A stretch of 64,000 nt of DNA from Thuidium tamariscinum (Eukaryota > Streptophyta > Bryopsida > Hypnales > Thuidiaceae). The position numbers and the translations under genes were made by a program. The notes under the pieces are model-generated. The model worked only from the letters and a program-made list of their open reading frames with translations, was not told where the DNA came from and searched no databases. Of the stretch, positions 47,888-63,674 are shown piece after piece (the first letter of the stretch is position 1; each line of letters begins with the position of its first letter). Location: NCBI GenBank assembly GCA_947034885.2, contig OX344749.2, positions 26,303,501-26,367,500 of the forward strand, given 5' to 3'.

Positions 47888-50369
47888 ACAATCAGTACAG
47901 CGCGTGCCACATCCCTACATGGCACCTCATGCTGTAATCCTGATTCCTTCTATTTCTTACGTTCTGAATTCAAGAGCAATCTCAAACTAGCTAGTTATTT
48001 CTGCTTGCTTGGGTATAGCTAGGGGCCATACATGCTGCATGCTTTCTGCAGGAATTAATTATTCCACAAGCTCGATGCGATTTTCTTCTCACTCAAATAC
48101 ATGTAGAAATCAGTATTAATTGCAGGCAATCGTTGTTGCTATAATTAATATGGCAGCGAGGGAGGGCAGGTTGTTATCCAATAGAAGAATATTTTCGGCC
48201 ACTGTCGCCCTGAAGGGGAATAGGTAGAACTGAAGTTGAATGTTTGTCCTTCTGGCCTCCTTTTCGAGATAGACATTGTTATGACGCCGATGCTTTTACA
48301 AACGAACCTAGATAGCTAGCTAGCAGGAGTCAATAACCGGTTTCGTTATTTCCATATATCTTTAGTAACAGAATTCAAATGAATAGCAATTGTTGCTGAT
48401 GTCATTTAAATTTTTTAGAAAGAGCAGCAGAATACACTTGGTCTCCGTTCCAAAAAGAGGGGAGCGTTCAGTCAGTTTTCTTCTTCTTACTCGCTTCAGT
48501 CGCTTGGTCAGATGGAAGGTAACCAGACCCATTCCATACCCTTTAACCCTGTAAACACACTGAGGCTGAAAAGTGGCCACTGGATGACCCTCAGAAATGA
48601 ACAATGCACCTCTGTCAGTCGGACCCATAATTTTTGAGTGACTACATTGGTCATAGGCCATTGTCCTTCCTGGGTTAGGAAATTTTCACCCTTCTTGTCA
48701 TAACTAACCGTCATTAATTTGTGTTGATTAGCCTTTAGGAGGAAAACCTACTGGAAAAAAGTTATCCTAAAATTGTGTTTTCAAAAATTTTCTATGAATG
48801 GTTGAAGTGAAAGGGTAGCAAGCACCTACTAGGTTCATTGATATTTCAAAATTCAAAACGTGAGTGGACTTTATTAAAATTAGATTATAAACAAGTCGAA
48901 CATAGGTCCAAAAGTATGACTCAAGGTTGGAGAGGAGGGTGAGAATGGATCTAAGGTAGGTACACCAAAAATGGTACCTGACCTTAAAGCACCATCCACA
49001 ATGTGCATACATTTCCGAAATCAGTCATGTCCCCACACTGTAGATAGCCATTTCAAAAACAGACTTTGATTGTTAATAACTTTTGCACACAGTATCCAAA
49101 TCCTATGTTCTCTGGTGCATTGGAAGATGTTTTCACTTGCCAACAAGACTATATAAAAATCTGAATAGCATGATGACAAGAACTAGGCATAGTAAGAATA
49201 AGTGGCCATTTTAGGTGTACCTATCTTAGTTGTACTTTGTTACTAGAAAATTTATAACAAAGTACACAATTCTACACCAATTCAAAAACCAAGATGTTTT
49301 CAAAAATAGGAAAGAATAACTTTTGAAGTGAATAATAATCTTGTAAGGACATTGTGAACCAATATGGTCCAATGGATGACAAAGAATTCTTACATGCAAG
49401 ACAAAAGTGCAATTGTTCATTTGAATTTTTGTACAAAAAGGGTGAAGTCATGAACAATAATGTGGTCTCCCATGAATACATTTGAATTTTTCAAAGGAGA
49501 TGATTCGCACTATTTCAAAAAGGATGATTTCCACAAAGATCACCCTACCCTATACAAGGTTAGGTGTCCATCAAATTTTATTTTCTTAATTTCAACAATA
49601 TTGAAATCAAACTATTGAAGCCTTACTAAATTGAAGTAACCATTGAAATTAGAAGTGTTAGGAATTATTTGCAATTGACTTGATGGGTCGTTGAATAAGT
49701 TACATGACCATATAAAAAAGATTATGAAATCCAAGTTTAGATAACTCTTCCATGACCTCAAATTTTCTTTTTCTGGGTTAGGAGTATACCTTGCACGGTT
49801 CACAAATTCCATCAGTTCTGTTCGTTATCACATCAGTCCAGGAAAGGGATTCACAAAAAAACACTGACAGTCTCCGTTCCGAGCCAGGGTGATAACATTT
49901 AAACTTGTTGTAAGAAAATTCAATAGCAGAATGCCACCATCCGTTTAACTTTCCGCGTGAAGCCTTCCAAATCAATTTCTGTTTCCTTCACTGATAGGTA
50001 TAACATGTATATTCCCGACTTGCCTAAAATGGACTAAGACAAAAACAAGCAACATAATGCGACTTCTTCAAACAGAATTTACAACCATTGAACTTAATTC
50101 CTGCCTTGGGCAAACACAATTACTCAGACCAACCTGAATAGAGAACAGACGAGACAGCTATGTTTGTGCTTGAAGGAGAGACAGCAACCTGATAAATAAA
50201 CCTCCGTCCGGACTTCCAACACTTTCTATCGCCACACCATACCAAAGGAGAGATGAAAAATGTCCGGTACGTAAGCTCATCTAATATGGATGTCAACGAT
50301 CCAAGTTGATTATGTTAAAAGCCATAGACGACAAATGTACAGCAAAGGATACCACCTACAATGGGGTAT
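47888..50369. other. Gene-free region between the metallothionein-like gene and RPT2; holds dispersed repeat copy 3
   Basis: 48440-48720 has a minus-strand frame (MGPTDRGALFISEGHPVATF onward) that looks mildly protein-like but has no recognisable domain. 49370-49560 is a weaker copy of the dispersed repeat seen at 17.0 and 28.5 kb (AAAAGTGCAATTGTTCAT, GATGATTTCCACAAAGATCACC). The right part is the RPT2 3' flank. Confidence 0.4.
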
Positions 50370-53470
<3,101 letters not shown>

Positions 53471-54093
53471 CGCTTTCGCCCTTTTCCTCCAAATCTCCTC
53501 GTCCCTTCAACGCGAGAAAAAACTCTTCCAAATCAAACCCTACACGAATCCATGCCACGAGCACCGACCTCTAACCTAAACCTTACGGCGCACCCGTAGC
53601 GAAAATTAGCAAGAAAAGTATGGATAGAAAAGTATTGCAGAGAGATAGATTCGGGTGCGAGCTCGACAACGAGGCTCGCGGAGTTCAGAATCAAAACCCA
53701 GCAAACAAACGGGGAACAATGGCGTAAGAAATGCCAAAAGCAAAGTTGAACAAGAGCTTGTCACTCAACGGAGACGGAACAAAGACCTCCGAAGAACAGA
53801 GGATGAACGCAAAACATGCACCATCATTTCATCCATTCGTGACCTCGCCTCTCTCTCTTCACCTCTCTATAAGCACAGACACCCAAAAGCGCCGCTTTTT
53901 TTTCCAGATCATGTATTTATTACTTGTATTAGACTCATCAAATTTTTATAATTTCTTGTTGAAAACTGAAAGAAGATTTGAATGACCCTCAAAATGTTTC
54001 ATTCGGATATTCTATATGAAAGTTATTAAGGGTCAAAGTATTTTTGGTAGATTTTTTAGAATTGTGTTTGTAGTAGAGGTAGATATTGATTCA
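53471..54093. promoter_or_regulatory. RPT2 leader and promoter region
   Basis: High GC up to about 53780, then AT-rich. This is the expected location of the RPT2 transcription start. The overlapping frames here are Arg/Ser-rich and not protein-like. No TATA box was identified, as is common for housekeeping genes. Confidence 0.45.
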
Positions 54094-55880
54094 ATAGATG
54101 TACAGTGGGGTACCAATCAAAATGTTGTTTTCGAATTCGCAGTGAGAAAAATTTCAATACTACCAACTTTGGTATTTTACCACAAAATTTTTACTATAGC
54201 ATCATCTTTAAGTTAATTATGTGTATGCCAAATTTCAAGGCCAAAACATTCACCGAAAAAAAGTTATTCAAAATCTACCAACATGGGTAGTGGTGAGAAA
54301 CATTTCACTACTTTCAACTTTGACACCTTCTTAAGGATTGAGCTTTTTTCTGCCATGAAATTTTTGTCATGAAACAATCTTTATGTTTTTAATATGCATA
54401 AAAAATTTCAAGGTAAAAAAATGTTTTTTTAAGAAGATATTTGAAATCTCCCAAGAGGTGTAGTTTTGAGAAAATTTTCACAATTGCCAACTTTGACACC
54501 CTCCCAAGGGCTGAAAATTTGGTTTTTTACCATGAATTTTTTTTTGTGAAGTCATCTCTATATTCATAATATGAGCTACAAATTTCAAGTTCAAATGAAT
54601 TCTCAAAAAAAAAAATATACAAAATCTCCCAACATGTGTAGTTGTGAGAAGGAGTTTTTGAGCCCTTAGTATAGTGTTATTTTGTGGAGCAAAGTTTGAC
54701 ACGAATGTAAGAACTCAACCTCACAACTACACATGTTGAGAGATTTTGAATAACTTTTTTCAGGTAAGTATTTTAAACTTGAAATTTGGAACATATATTA
54801 TCAACATAAATTTGATCTTATTCAAAAAAATTCATGTTAAACAGACAAATTTTCAGCCCTTGGGAGGGTGTCAAAGTTGGCAATTGTGAAAAATTTCTCA
54901 AAACTACACCTCTTGGGAGATTTCAAATATCTTCTTTAAAAAACATTTTTTTACCTTGAAATTTTTTATGCATATTAAAAACATAGAGATTGTTTCATGG
55001 CAAAAATTTCATGGCAAAAAAAAAAAACTCAATCCTTAACCCATTAAGGACCGTGGTTGATTTAGGGGGCAGACGTAGTTTTTGAACACAATTTTCAAAA
55101 AGTGTAGTTTTCTACCTTCTTAAAAGATGTAATTCTAGATCGGATTGAATAAATGAGTTCCATGGGTTAAGTCCTTGAACCACTCAAAAAATAAAAGTGA
55201 TCCAACGGTTCATGTCTTTGTAATTACTCTTCAAACATTGATGTATCATAAATACCCTTTGGCACTGGTTATAATTAGGGTTTGCTACAATTGGATATAG
55301 ATTTGAATATATTGTTGGAAATAGACCAAAACCTTTCAATTTATTATTTCAAACACACACATAATTGTCCTTTCCATAAAATATGCATTTTTCATTGAAA
55401 ATTTCAATATGAAAGGTTGGACCATTTCAAGTTTGGCCAAGCACAACTCACTCATTTTTGCACACATTCTCTTGAAATTGGTTTTGTTAGATGCACATAA
55501 AGACACTCTAAATACGTTCTTCTCTAAGTCTTTTGAGTTCAAATGCTCTACAAATTATAGGAGACAGAAAGTCCTCAAATCAACCCAAAAGTGGTCAACC
55601 GGTCCTTAATGGGTTAAGACGGTGTCAAAGTTGAAAGTAGTGAAATATTTCTCACCACTACCCATGTTGGTAGATTTTGAATAACTTTTTTTCTGTGAAT
55701 GTTTTGGCCTTGAAATTTGGCATATATATAATTAACTTAAATATGATGCTGTAGTAAAAGTTTCCTGATAAAATACCAATTTTTGAGCTCTCGGGAGGCT
55801 TTAAAAGTTGGCAATAGTGAAATTTTTCTCACTGCGAATTCGAAAACAACATTTTGATTGGTACCCCACTGTACATCTAT
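54094..55880. mobile_element. Palindromic TIR element with repeated subunits, interrupted by a later insertion
   Basis: Terminal arms ATAGATGTACAGTGGGGTAC (left) and its complement (right, 55861-55880); CAGTGGGG ends are flanked by TA. Symmetry continues inward for ~600 bp to a centre near 54690. Each arm holds about four ~150-200-bp subunits built on CCAACTTTGACACC / CTACCAACATGGGTAG / CTCCCAAGAGGTGTAG / CTCCCAACATGTGTAG themes. Removing the 574-bp insertion and one TTAA leaves about 1.2 kb. TA flanks and CAG ends hint at Tc1/mariner; no transposase is present. Confidence 0.72.
55040..55613. mobile_element. piggyBac-like non-autonomous element (574 bp) flanked by TTAA
   Basis: Ends CCCATTAAGGACCG (left) and its exact complement at the right give 14-bp perfect TIRs, loosely extended by GGTTGATTT-type sub-terminal repeats. 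Direct TTAA copies flank it (55036-55039 and 55614-55617), the hallmark target of piggyBac. The empty site is visible in the opposite palindrome arm near 54333-54352 (ACACCTTCTTAAGGATTG). No transposase is inside. Confidence 0.75.
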
Positions 55881-57329
55881 GAAGATGATGTTTTTGAGTC
55901 TACTAGTACATTTGGGTATCCCTATTTAATGTGCATAGCTTTATGAAATTATATTTAGTACATTAGCAATTGAAAATCATGGATTTTCATAAATAAAAAA
56001 TAGAAGTTCTTTGAATTTATATAAATACTCTATTACATCTTGAAATTCCACACTATGATGTCCTCCAAACCATTTTTTGCACTCATGAACATATAATATA
56101 AAACATTTTATATTGCTTGCATCTAAATATTTTGAAAACAACTTTATGATTTAAGTTGATTTTAGGGACTTTCACCTTATCCTTTAGTCTTATCAATTGA
56201 CACTCCTTCATATGTCTAATTTATTTACCATTTGCATGTGTGTTCACAACTTGACCTCTAAATGCTTAAGGCCATTTTTTGAATTTCTTCAAGTTTTTTT
56301 CTAATCTAAACAAATATTGAAGTTTGATAAGTCTCATCAATTTTTTATAAAGTACAATTGTACAATCTTAAAGTAGACATGCCATAGAATTAAAAATTTA
56401 TTAATAATCAATTAGGAAAAGAAAGACTTGAAAATTTGAAAGTGATTCTAAATCTTTCAATCTTCTCTTTACAAGTCAAATCTTAAATTGTGGTTTCTAT
56501 GAAAAAAAATTAAAAAAAGTTTATGGGTATAACATATATAATCACAATGAATTTGCAACTTCTCAAAATCTACTCTAGAATTTTTGTAAGTGTGTAACAT
56601 TGATCAATTTTTTATTACTTCACCTAATGATTGAATGAAATTAGAACAAATTGTGTCAAAATTGAGAATTTATTTCTAGGTCTTTCAAAGTCAAAATGAC
56701 CTCACCATGTTTCATGATAGAGAAATTTTACTTTTTTGGAAGAAATTACTTTACACTTAAAAAATTAGCTTTGCCTTGATGCCAAACTCAAAGCGACCCA
56801 AAAATTCAAGTCCAAGATTAGAAAATGGTTTTTCAAAAGTCCTGAAGTTGCCTCCTTGCCTTCACCTTCACCTTCAAATTTTGCCAGCCAGCAATTGCAA
56901 TTCTCCTCTTCGAAATGTTCCACACTTTCATGTCGACTTTCTGTTTTCTTTTCTGCAAAGTTTGCCCGAATTTATCCATGCTAGTCCGCTCTGACTATCT
57001 TATTTCGACGTAGATTCTGTTTTTCAATTCGTTGCCTCCATCTCCTTTCGTGATTCGGTTTCAAAGCTCTCGGGTCACTTGGAGGGATCCCTGAATTAGA
57101 GTTCGTATCGTCTGTCGACCGGAGTGTACAGGTGTAGATTCTCGAATACTGATTCAGAGTCGGAGAAATCGATCGACATGGCGTGATTTACCGCCACATT
57201 GGAGCACATTGGAGCAGATTCCAGGTTTAGGGTTTAGGATTCTATTCGTGAATTGATGGGTATGGTGATCTGCACGACATCGCTGGCGGGTTTCTAACCA
57301 GCTATCTACTCTCTTTCGCTGCCACCACC
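55881..57329. other. AT-rich spacer, then cytochrome b5 promoter/leader
   Basis: 55881-56770 is AT-rich and gene-free. From about 56770 GC rises toward the cytochrome b5 start. A telo-box-like GTTTAGGGTTTAGG at 57224-57237 lies in the leader, an element known from plant 5' regions. Confidence 0.45.
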
Positions 57330-58727
57330 ATGACGACGGTGTTCACATTGGCCGAGGTGGAAAAGCACAAGGGGCGTGGTGATTGTTGGCTCATCATTCA
57401 CGACAAGGTTCGGGACGTCTCCCTCCTCGTCTTGGCAATGGCTGAATCTGACGGATGGAACATTTGCAATGGATTCTTGACCAGCGTGGGGGTTCGGTGT
57501 TGGCATGCAGGTATATGATGTGTCGCGGTATGCAGAGGAGCATCCGGGTGGAGACCAAGTGCTCTTTGCTGCAACAGGTAAAAGCCCAGCACTTCAGGGA
57601 GAGGATATTACAAGTGTCACTTGAATGCATTTTAGAATATTGAATGTGATTTTGGGGAGAGCGGTTTAAACTATCGAGCTCTGGAGAGATCACCTTGGTT
57701 AGGACAACCAAATCTTTTGAGATCAAAAATCTGTTGAGATTGAATATTTATCACTGTCATAAAGTTCTTGCGCAATTGTTCATAGAAAGTGGAATGCATT
57801 ACATCACTATAACTAAGGTATGCATACCCATAATCAACAGTGTCCCAAAATGAAACACCTACATTTGGATCAAACAAAAAATTAAATATTGATTTTACAA
57901 GATGTATAAAACTAGATGTACACAACAAAAAAGATGAATCTATGAGAATCTAATGTTGGTTTTTGGTACGCATAGAGATGTCCAAATATTGCATGCCAAA
58001 GTGTGCTGAAATCTGTTCACTTGTGAATTAGATCCGATGAAAATAATATATGTTTGATAGTAGTAATTATGTTCAATCCCTTCTCATAATTAGTGATGAT
58101 TATAAATGAGTGTACATACGTTGCACATCCAAATCTCATTCAAAGAGAGAAATCCAATATGGACATTTGACCTAACTTTTGTGTCCATTTCATTTCTAGT
58201 GTATCCTATTCTATCATCTTAGGACATTGACAATGAAATTCTTCAAAAATTCCATAGATGGGCATTTTAGATACCTCCTGTGCATAGATATTTAGCCAAC
58301 AGTAAGCTTGCACCTTGCCAACATACACGCGTATGCATATATGAATTGCTATTAGTAACAAGGTTCAGTATCGAGGACCGGATCAGGTCCCTTAGAACGG
58401 CTTAAGTTTCCTTGAATCTCTCCATAGCCATGTCTCTAGAGATGAATGTGAGAATTGGAAGTTGAATGGTTGGCAGGCAAGGATGCAACTTTCGAGTTCG
58501 ATGATCGTGGGCACAGCGATGACGCCCAGGAGTTGATGTCGCAATTTGTGATCGGCGCCATCGACGTGACCACCCTCCCCGTGCAGCCCGGCCCCTGGAA
58601 GGACCCCAGATTTCCATCCCGCAGCCTCTCGGAGATGTTCATTGGATTGTTGCCATTCCTGATTCCGCTCTCGATTCTGGCAATAGCGCTTTGTGTGAAA
58701 TTTCTCAACCACAGCCCAAGGAGCTAG
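57330..58727 (+). CDS. CYTB5: Cytochrome b5, tail-anchored, 131 aa, three exons
   Basis: Small ER electron carrier that donates electrons to desaturases, hydroxylases and some P450s. Exons: 57330-57407, 57511-57577, 58477-58727 (396 nt). Heme-ligand His37 sits in EEHPGGDQVLFAATG and His61 in DRGHSDDA; the 24-residue spacing is standard. The C-terminal anchor is residues 102-122 (FIGLLPFLIPLSILAIALCV), followed by a short lumenal tail KFLNHSPRS. Length is normal for plant microsomal b5. The first donor (AAG|GTTCGG) is non-consensus after GT but gives the family-expected junction. Intron 2 (899 bp) is AT-rich, suggesting repeat-derived sequence inside it. Start: ATG at 57330, before TVFTLAEVEKHK. 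Confidence 0.95.
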
Positions 58728-59185
58728 GGCAATGCCTAATCCTATTCTGATTGTGCTCCAGGTTTACTTTCCTGTATAGTATGTGTGATAACTCCCTGTA
58801 TGTGATTTCCTTGTGATTATCAATTTAAAGAGTTCAATGTATAGTACGAGAGGAGGAAATCTCTCTTGATTTTCGTATTGGATTCTTCAATTGTGAATTC
58901 CTTAGTCGTGCACAAAGAGATAAGTGCCAAACCTTGGCAATTGCCCTATGCGTCGTTCTCGATTTTTAGCTTTCCCTCGCTTTCGAATGTGTTCACAGTG
59001 AACGACGTTGGGGTTTTCTTTCGTAAACTCTCGTACTGGAGGTGATTGATTACCCTTCAAAATGACCCCAATGTGGAACATTATAAAGGAAATAGGGTTC
59101 AATGACTTGATATTTGAAATTGAGATCATTCAAACAAAATAAAGATTGTAGTGAAGGTGTAGTGAATCCTTGGCTTCCTGTTGCT
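58728..59185. other. Cytochrome b5 3' flank
   Basis: Presumed 3'UTR and spacer; no other gene was recognised. Confidence 0.4.
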
Positions 59186-59530
59186 TCAGAAGCCTCTACC
59201 TAGTGAAGCGTGAGAAGACGATTCTAATTTCATGTCGCTGTGAAAGGTGTAGGCGAGGTGAATAGCTGTGTTGAGATGCGCGACTTTGTTTGCAAAGTGG
59301 GACGCAATCTCTGGGTCGTAACGAAGACCCGAAATTAAGGACTTTGGGTACAGCCAAATACATATTTTCATCAGGAGCGAGTCCACGTCGATGGCGTCGC
59401 TTATCTCGTAGGATGCGTCGCTGGTGCTGTCGAGGTTCACATACTGGACCGTGTTTCCATATCCACCAGGCAATCTTAGTCTCTGCGTTGCAACATCGGT
59501 GTTGGTGCCCTTGCGCAGTGTTTACCTCTA
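59186..59530 (-). CDS. Unidentified ORF, possibly the last exon or a fragment of a lost gene
   Basis: A minus-strand frame stays open from just below a TAA near 59525 to its stop at 59186, without an ATG near its upstream end. The product looks protein-like: TQRLRLPGGYGNTVQYVNLD, YEISDAIDVDSLL, FANKVAHLNTAIHLAYTFH. GC is higher than the surroundings. No domain is recognised. It may be a 3' exon whose upstream part has been replaced, or a gene fragment captured by a transposon. Confidence 0.3.
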
Positions 59531-60500
59531 ATGTGGCCTTTGTGCTCCTTCGTTGTTTTCTGTGGCCTTCATACTCTCCTAAGTACGACCCACTTCTACG
59601 GTTTCTTGTTATCTTGTTCCGATTTTTAGTATTAAAGGTATACAGTTGCTACACTTTTGATATTCAAACTGGCAAAGGAGTAAGACAATGTTGTGACCTG
59701 TGGTAGGAGCTTGTGCTGCTAAGGATTTTGAAACTTTCAAATTCAAACTTTGAAACATAATCTATATATATTGCCATTATATTTTTAACACTTTAACATG
59801 AAATTACTTATTTTGATTGCAATTTCAAACCAACGATAAAAATTTTAGAAAATATCATATTAGTTGAATAAAAAGATTTCATCCAAATAAATAAATATTT
59901 TGTCATTATGGTGACAAATCAATTTCAGAATTATAAAGAAAGAATTTGTTAAGTTGGAATAATATAAGGCTAAAAAGATTTTCTACCTTGAAATGTTTAT
60001 TATTGTTACATTAAGGAATCTAATATGTACCTTATATTTCCAAACTATTTTAGGACCTCCTTCATTATTCTATACTATTTAGTACACTAATTATGATAAT
60101 TAGTACTACCTACACTAAATGATTTTAAATGCTATGAATTTTTATCCTTAGTGATTATTTTTACCAACAATATTTGTGAAGATCCTTGGTATCATTCTCT
60201 TTGTCTTCAAAACATACAACTACGGCAGTCGGGTTTTGAATCACAATTTGAACTTATAGTTTTACATTAGAAGGTTTGATAAAAGTTTTGAACAATGACT
60301 TTGAGGTTGTACATGGCCTTAAGGAGGGAACAAGCTCATCATTCATTGGTCATTTGAACAAGCTACATCTCCATATAATGCCCACTTAAATGTCATTTAC
60401 AAGTTAGATCAATTAATCTAGATTACATTAAATATCATCAATAGTGTAATGTGCTACTCCCTATTCAATTGCAATTTTCATTTTTCATCCAAAAGTGTGA
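59531..60500. other. AT-rich gene-free stretch
   Basis: No frames, RNA genes or repeats could be supported. Confidence 0.45.
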
Positions 60501-62830
60501 ATCAACATTCAATAATGTCAATGCACACAAGTTTTACAATCATTGTAGGTTTGATTGGTTAAAGGGAGGAAAATTAAAACTAACAATGCTTGAACCTGTA
60601 AATTCACAAGAAGATAGTATGAAGTGGAAATTTCATTGATTTGCCAATAAAAGAAATCTGGGAGAAATCACTACTACTACTACTAACTTGTATTTACTTA
60701 GTGAGTGCAAATCCATCTAACTTCATGTACTAAGTTCATAAGATTGTTGATCTCATCTAACTTTTTCACCAAACTATGCATCTATTTATGAATTTAATCC
60801 CTATCAAGCTTACATTAGATATATTGTACACTAACAAGACACACAAGTTCACTACTAATCTTCTAACTAATATAGGCTCAACTCATATTTATGACCATGT
60901 ATAGTACTTGTTGTTGGTTACTTGGTTAAGGTTACAACCTTGAACTTGTAATCAATAAAGTCAAATGGTTGAACTTTCATGCATTGAGATCATGTCAAGT
61001 TGGTGATTGCAAAGTAGGCCAAGTTATAATAAAAATAACTTCATGTCCATACCAACCTCACTACCTAGTGTCAACCTTGCTACCTATAGCTTCATAGGTC
61101 CTACCAAGCATTTATTTTTTTATAACTTGGCCTACTTTGCAATTAAGTAGTCCATAATGTCAATGCAAGAGAGTTTTGCTATCATGACATGTTTTGATTC
61201 GTTAAGGAGAAGCAAACTAGGACTAATAATGTTCATTGCTTGCCTAATGCAAATTTTCAATAAGCTGGGTATGAATTAGAAATTTCATTCATATGGTAAT
61301 GCTCAGAAAGATGAGAGAAATCTCTACTACTACTACTAACCCATACTAACATACGGTGAATGCAGATCCACCTTGCATAATCATAATGCAAGAGACTTTT
61401 GCTATTGTGGCATACTTTGATTAGTTAAGTAATCAAAGAAGTCAAATGGCTCAACTCTCAAACATTGCCATTATCTTTAGACAATAAAATTTTGTATTGA
61501 AGTACACAAATAATTCTTCAAAACCAAAAAAACTGCAAGTCAATACCAACTACGCCACCTATTGCTCATTAGGTCCTAACATGTGATTATTTTTATAACT
61601 TGGCCTGCTTTGCAATTATCTAGTCTATAATGCCATCAATGCAAGAAAGTTGATCCATCATTGCATGCTTCAATTGGTCAAGGAAAAAGCTTATTAGGAT
61701 TGATAATGCTCTGCATTACTTGCCTTGTACAAATTTTCCGCAAGGTAGATTAGTGAGTATGAAGAAAAATTTCATTGGTCTAGCACAAAAAGAAATTTAA
61801 AAGAAATCTCTACTACTACCAACCAATATAAACTTAGTGAGTGTAGATCCACCTTACATTATCTAAATGTAGGTGACTTTTGTCGTTAAATCATGTCTTG
61901 ATTGGTTTAACAATCAATGAAGTGGCAAATGGCTCAACTCTCCTAAGGTTGGACCATCCATTAAGGTAGACCAAGCTAATTCCGTCTGCAACCCATTTCT
62001 ATCCCCCTATATTTGCCCCCATTTCCACCCATGTCACCATCCAAATCTATCCAAAAATGAACCACTTTTGTTTAGAAATCTCACAAAATCAGTGCATTTA
62101 TGTCATTTAGGGTAACGTGGCAATATCTGATTGGTGAATACCTAGATGCTTATAGGGACAAAAGAAGGTGGTTATGGGTTGTTATGAGGGTGTTCATGAC
62201 CCTAGTCGTGGGCACTTTTGTAATTTAGGGTTGCACACTTCAAAAATTTAGAGAAATTACAATTTTGATCAGAAAATTATATTTCTACTTGGGTTTGATT
62301 CATGAAACATCATGCACACACCTCTGAAAAACATGTGTCCCTATTGGAATTGGTCCCAAGATAGTCAGGTGGTAATAGGTTACCTTACCAACCAAGGATG
62401 GGTTCCCTACACGGGAAAAAATTCTATTGCACTCAATAGCTCACCAGCTGTTCCACAAAAGCTCAAGTGATTAGCCATATGGGTGCTCCGACCTTACATT
62501 AACATTATGCTGAGGAATTGCAAAGCAAGCCACTCAGTTTATCAAAAGTAATCAGGTTAGTACCAACCTCAACACATAACATTTAGTAGCATTGGTTAGC
62601 ACTGCCTTTGGAGGGTGTGGAATATTCGACATCCAACAGTGTTTCATCGATAACTACTAAAGGAAGTGGACAGGTGGAGGATGGAGAGGTTGTTAGGGTG
62701 TGGAATATGCCACATCCTTCATTGTCATTGTACAAAGAAGGCAGTGCCACAACATGTTATGCACTGTAGGTCCTCAGTACAGCAGTGATATTTTTGATAA
62801 CTTGGCCTGCTTCGCAAATTACTTAGTCCG
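60500..62830. repeat. Degenerate tandem array, ~480-650-bp unit, about three copies plus remnants
   Basis: CTACTACTACTAAC landmarks occur at about 60671, 61325 and 61811, each followed by AGTGAGTGCAAATCCA-type sequence. AACTTGGCCTACTTTGCAAT recurs near 61120, 61595 and 62797. ATCAATGAAGTGGCAAATGG-like words recur near 60955, 61430 and 61915. No coding frame is shared. Around 62600-62720 the phrase GGTGTGGAATAT-CACATCC is repeated. Confidence 0.6.
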
Positions 62831-63666
62831 TAAGGGGTCTCGATTGAAGGTGCCTGTGATCACCTTCCGAGTTCGCTTTTTGGAAGAATCAGTGTTCTGC
62901 ATTAAGATTAGCAAACGTTTATCACGCTCGGCCAGCTGCTCCTGATTTTTAAACACAAGAAGCTACGCTCTAAAAGCACAGTACCCTTCAATGTGGTGAA
63001 GAAGCTCATTTTAAATCCTGTTCCTCGTGTTAATCGTGTGCCTGTACGTCCCATAGCATGTGTTGCGCATGAGGAAAGGACAGATCAAATGGTTGATTAA
63101 TTTGCTAGGTTCCCACACGAGAAATTCAGGTACTAACTCGCAAGTTGCAATGAACAGGAAGCTTCAGCAATTCAGCCCAGTCTCAGATTTTTTTAATAAG
63201 GAAAATTCCACCGACCGCTTTCAGGCAGAAGTATGTGGTGGCTCTCGATCATTCGCAAACAGTCAGTGCCTGGCACAATATTTTATCTCTTTGGCTTGAA
63301 GATGCTCTGCAGTACGTACGTGTGCTGATACTGTATCGATGCCAGTGAGAGTTATCCAACAGTGATATTCCGCTTTCAGTTCTACCTTACACACGGGGAC
63401 CAATCCATGCCTGAGGCCGGTGATTGCGGTGAAGGAGATTATTTGCGTCACTTTCGGCATTTCACGTGTAGCTAGTGCCAATTGGCCAAGCCACGATTTC
63501 ACCCAACTGAGATGACAAGGCTCAGTCCACATCAGGTCCCTGAGAGTTTCCGTAGGTCCAACTGAGAGGATATACTGTACGTTTCCTAATTTAGCAGAAA
63601 AAACAAGATCCTGCTCAACTCATATCTGAAAGGATTAATTAATTAATGATCTGAACCTTAGGGTAC
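62831..63666. other. Moderate-GC stretch without a recognised gene
   Basis: A minus-strand frame at 63532-63263 (PKVTQIISFTAITGLRHGLV, ELKAEYHCWITLTGIDTVS) looks weakly protein-like but has no nameable domain. The right part is probably upstream promoter sequence for the TATA box at 63667. Confidence 0.3.
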
Positions 63667-63674
63667 TATAAATA
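63667..63674 (+). promoter_or_regulatory. TATA box, promoter of a gene beyond the right edge
   Basis: TATAAATA sits in a GC-richer context, followed about 30 bases later by a plausible transcript leader. No coding start is seen before 64000, so the 5'UTR probably continues or is split by an intron. Confidence 0.45.

Noticed and set aside
48362-48714. Minus-strand frames near 48.5 kb as a gene
   Set aside because: Two competing frames, no ATG in good context, no splice partners and no recognisable domain; kept only as a remark in the intergenic entry.
54100-55900. CRISPR-like array, suggested by recurring short words at 54.1-55.9 kb
   Set aside because: The repeats are inverted and diverged subunits of a palindromic transposon in a eukaryotic context, without uniform repeats and spacers.
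57224-57237. Interstitial telomeric repeat
   Set aside because: Only two TTTAGGG-type units; better explained as a telo-box in a plant leader region.
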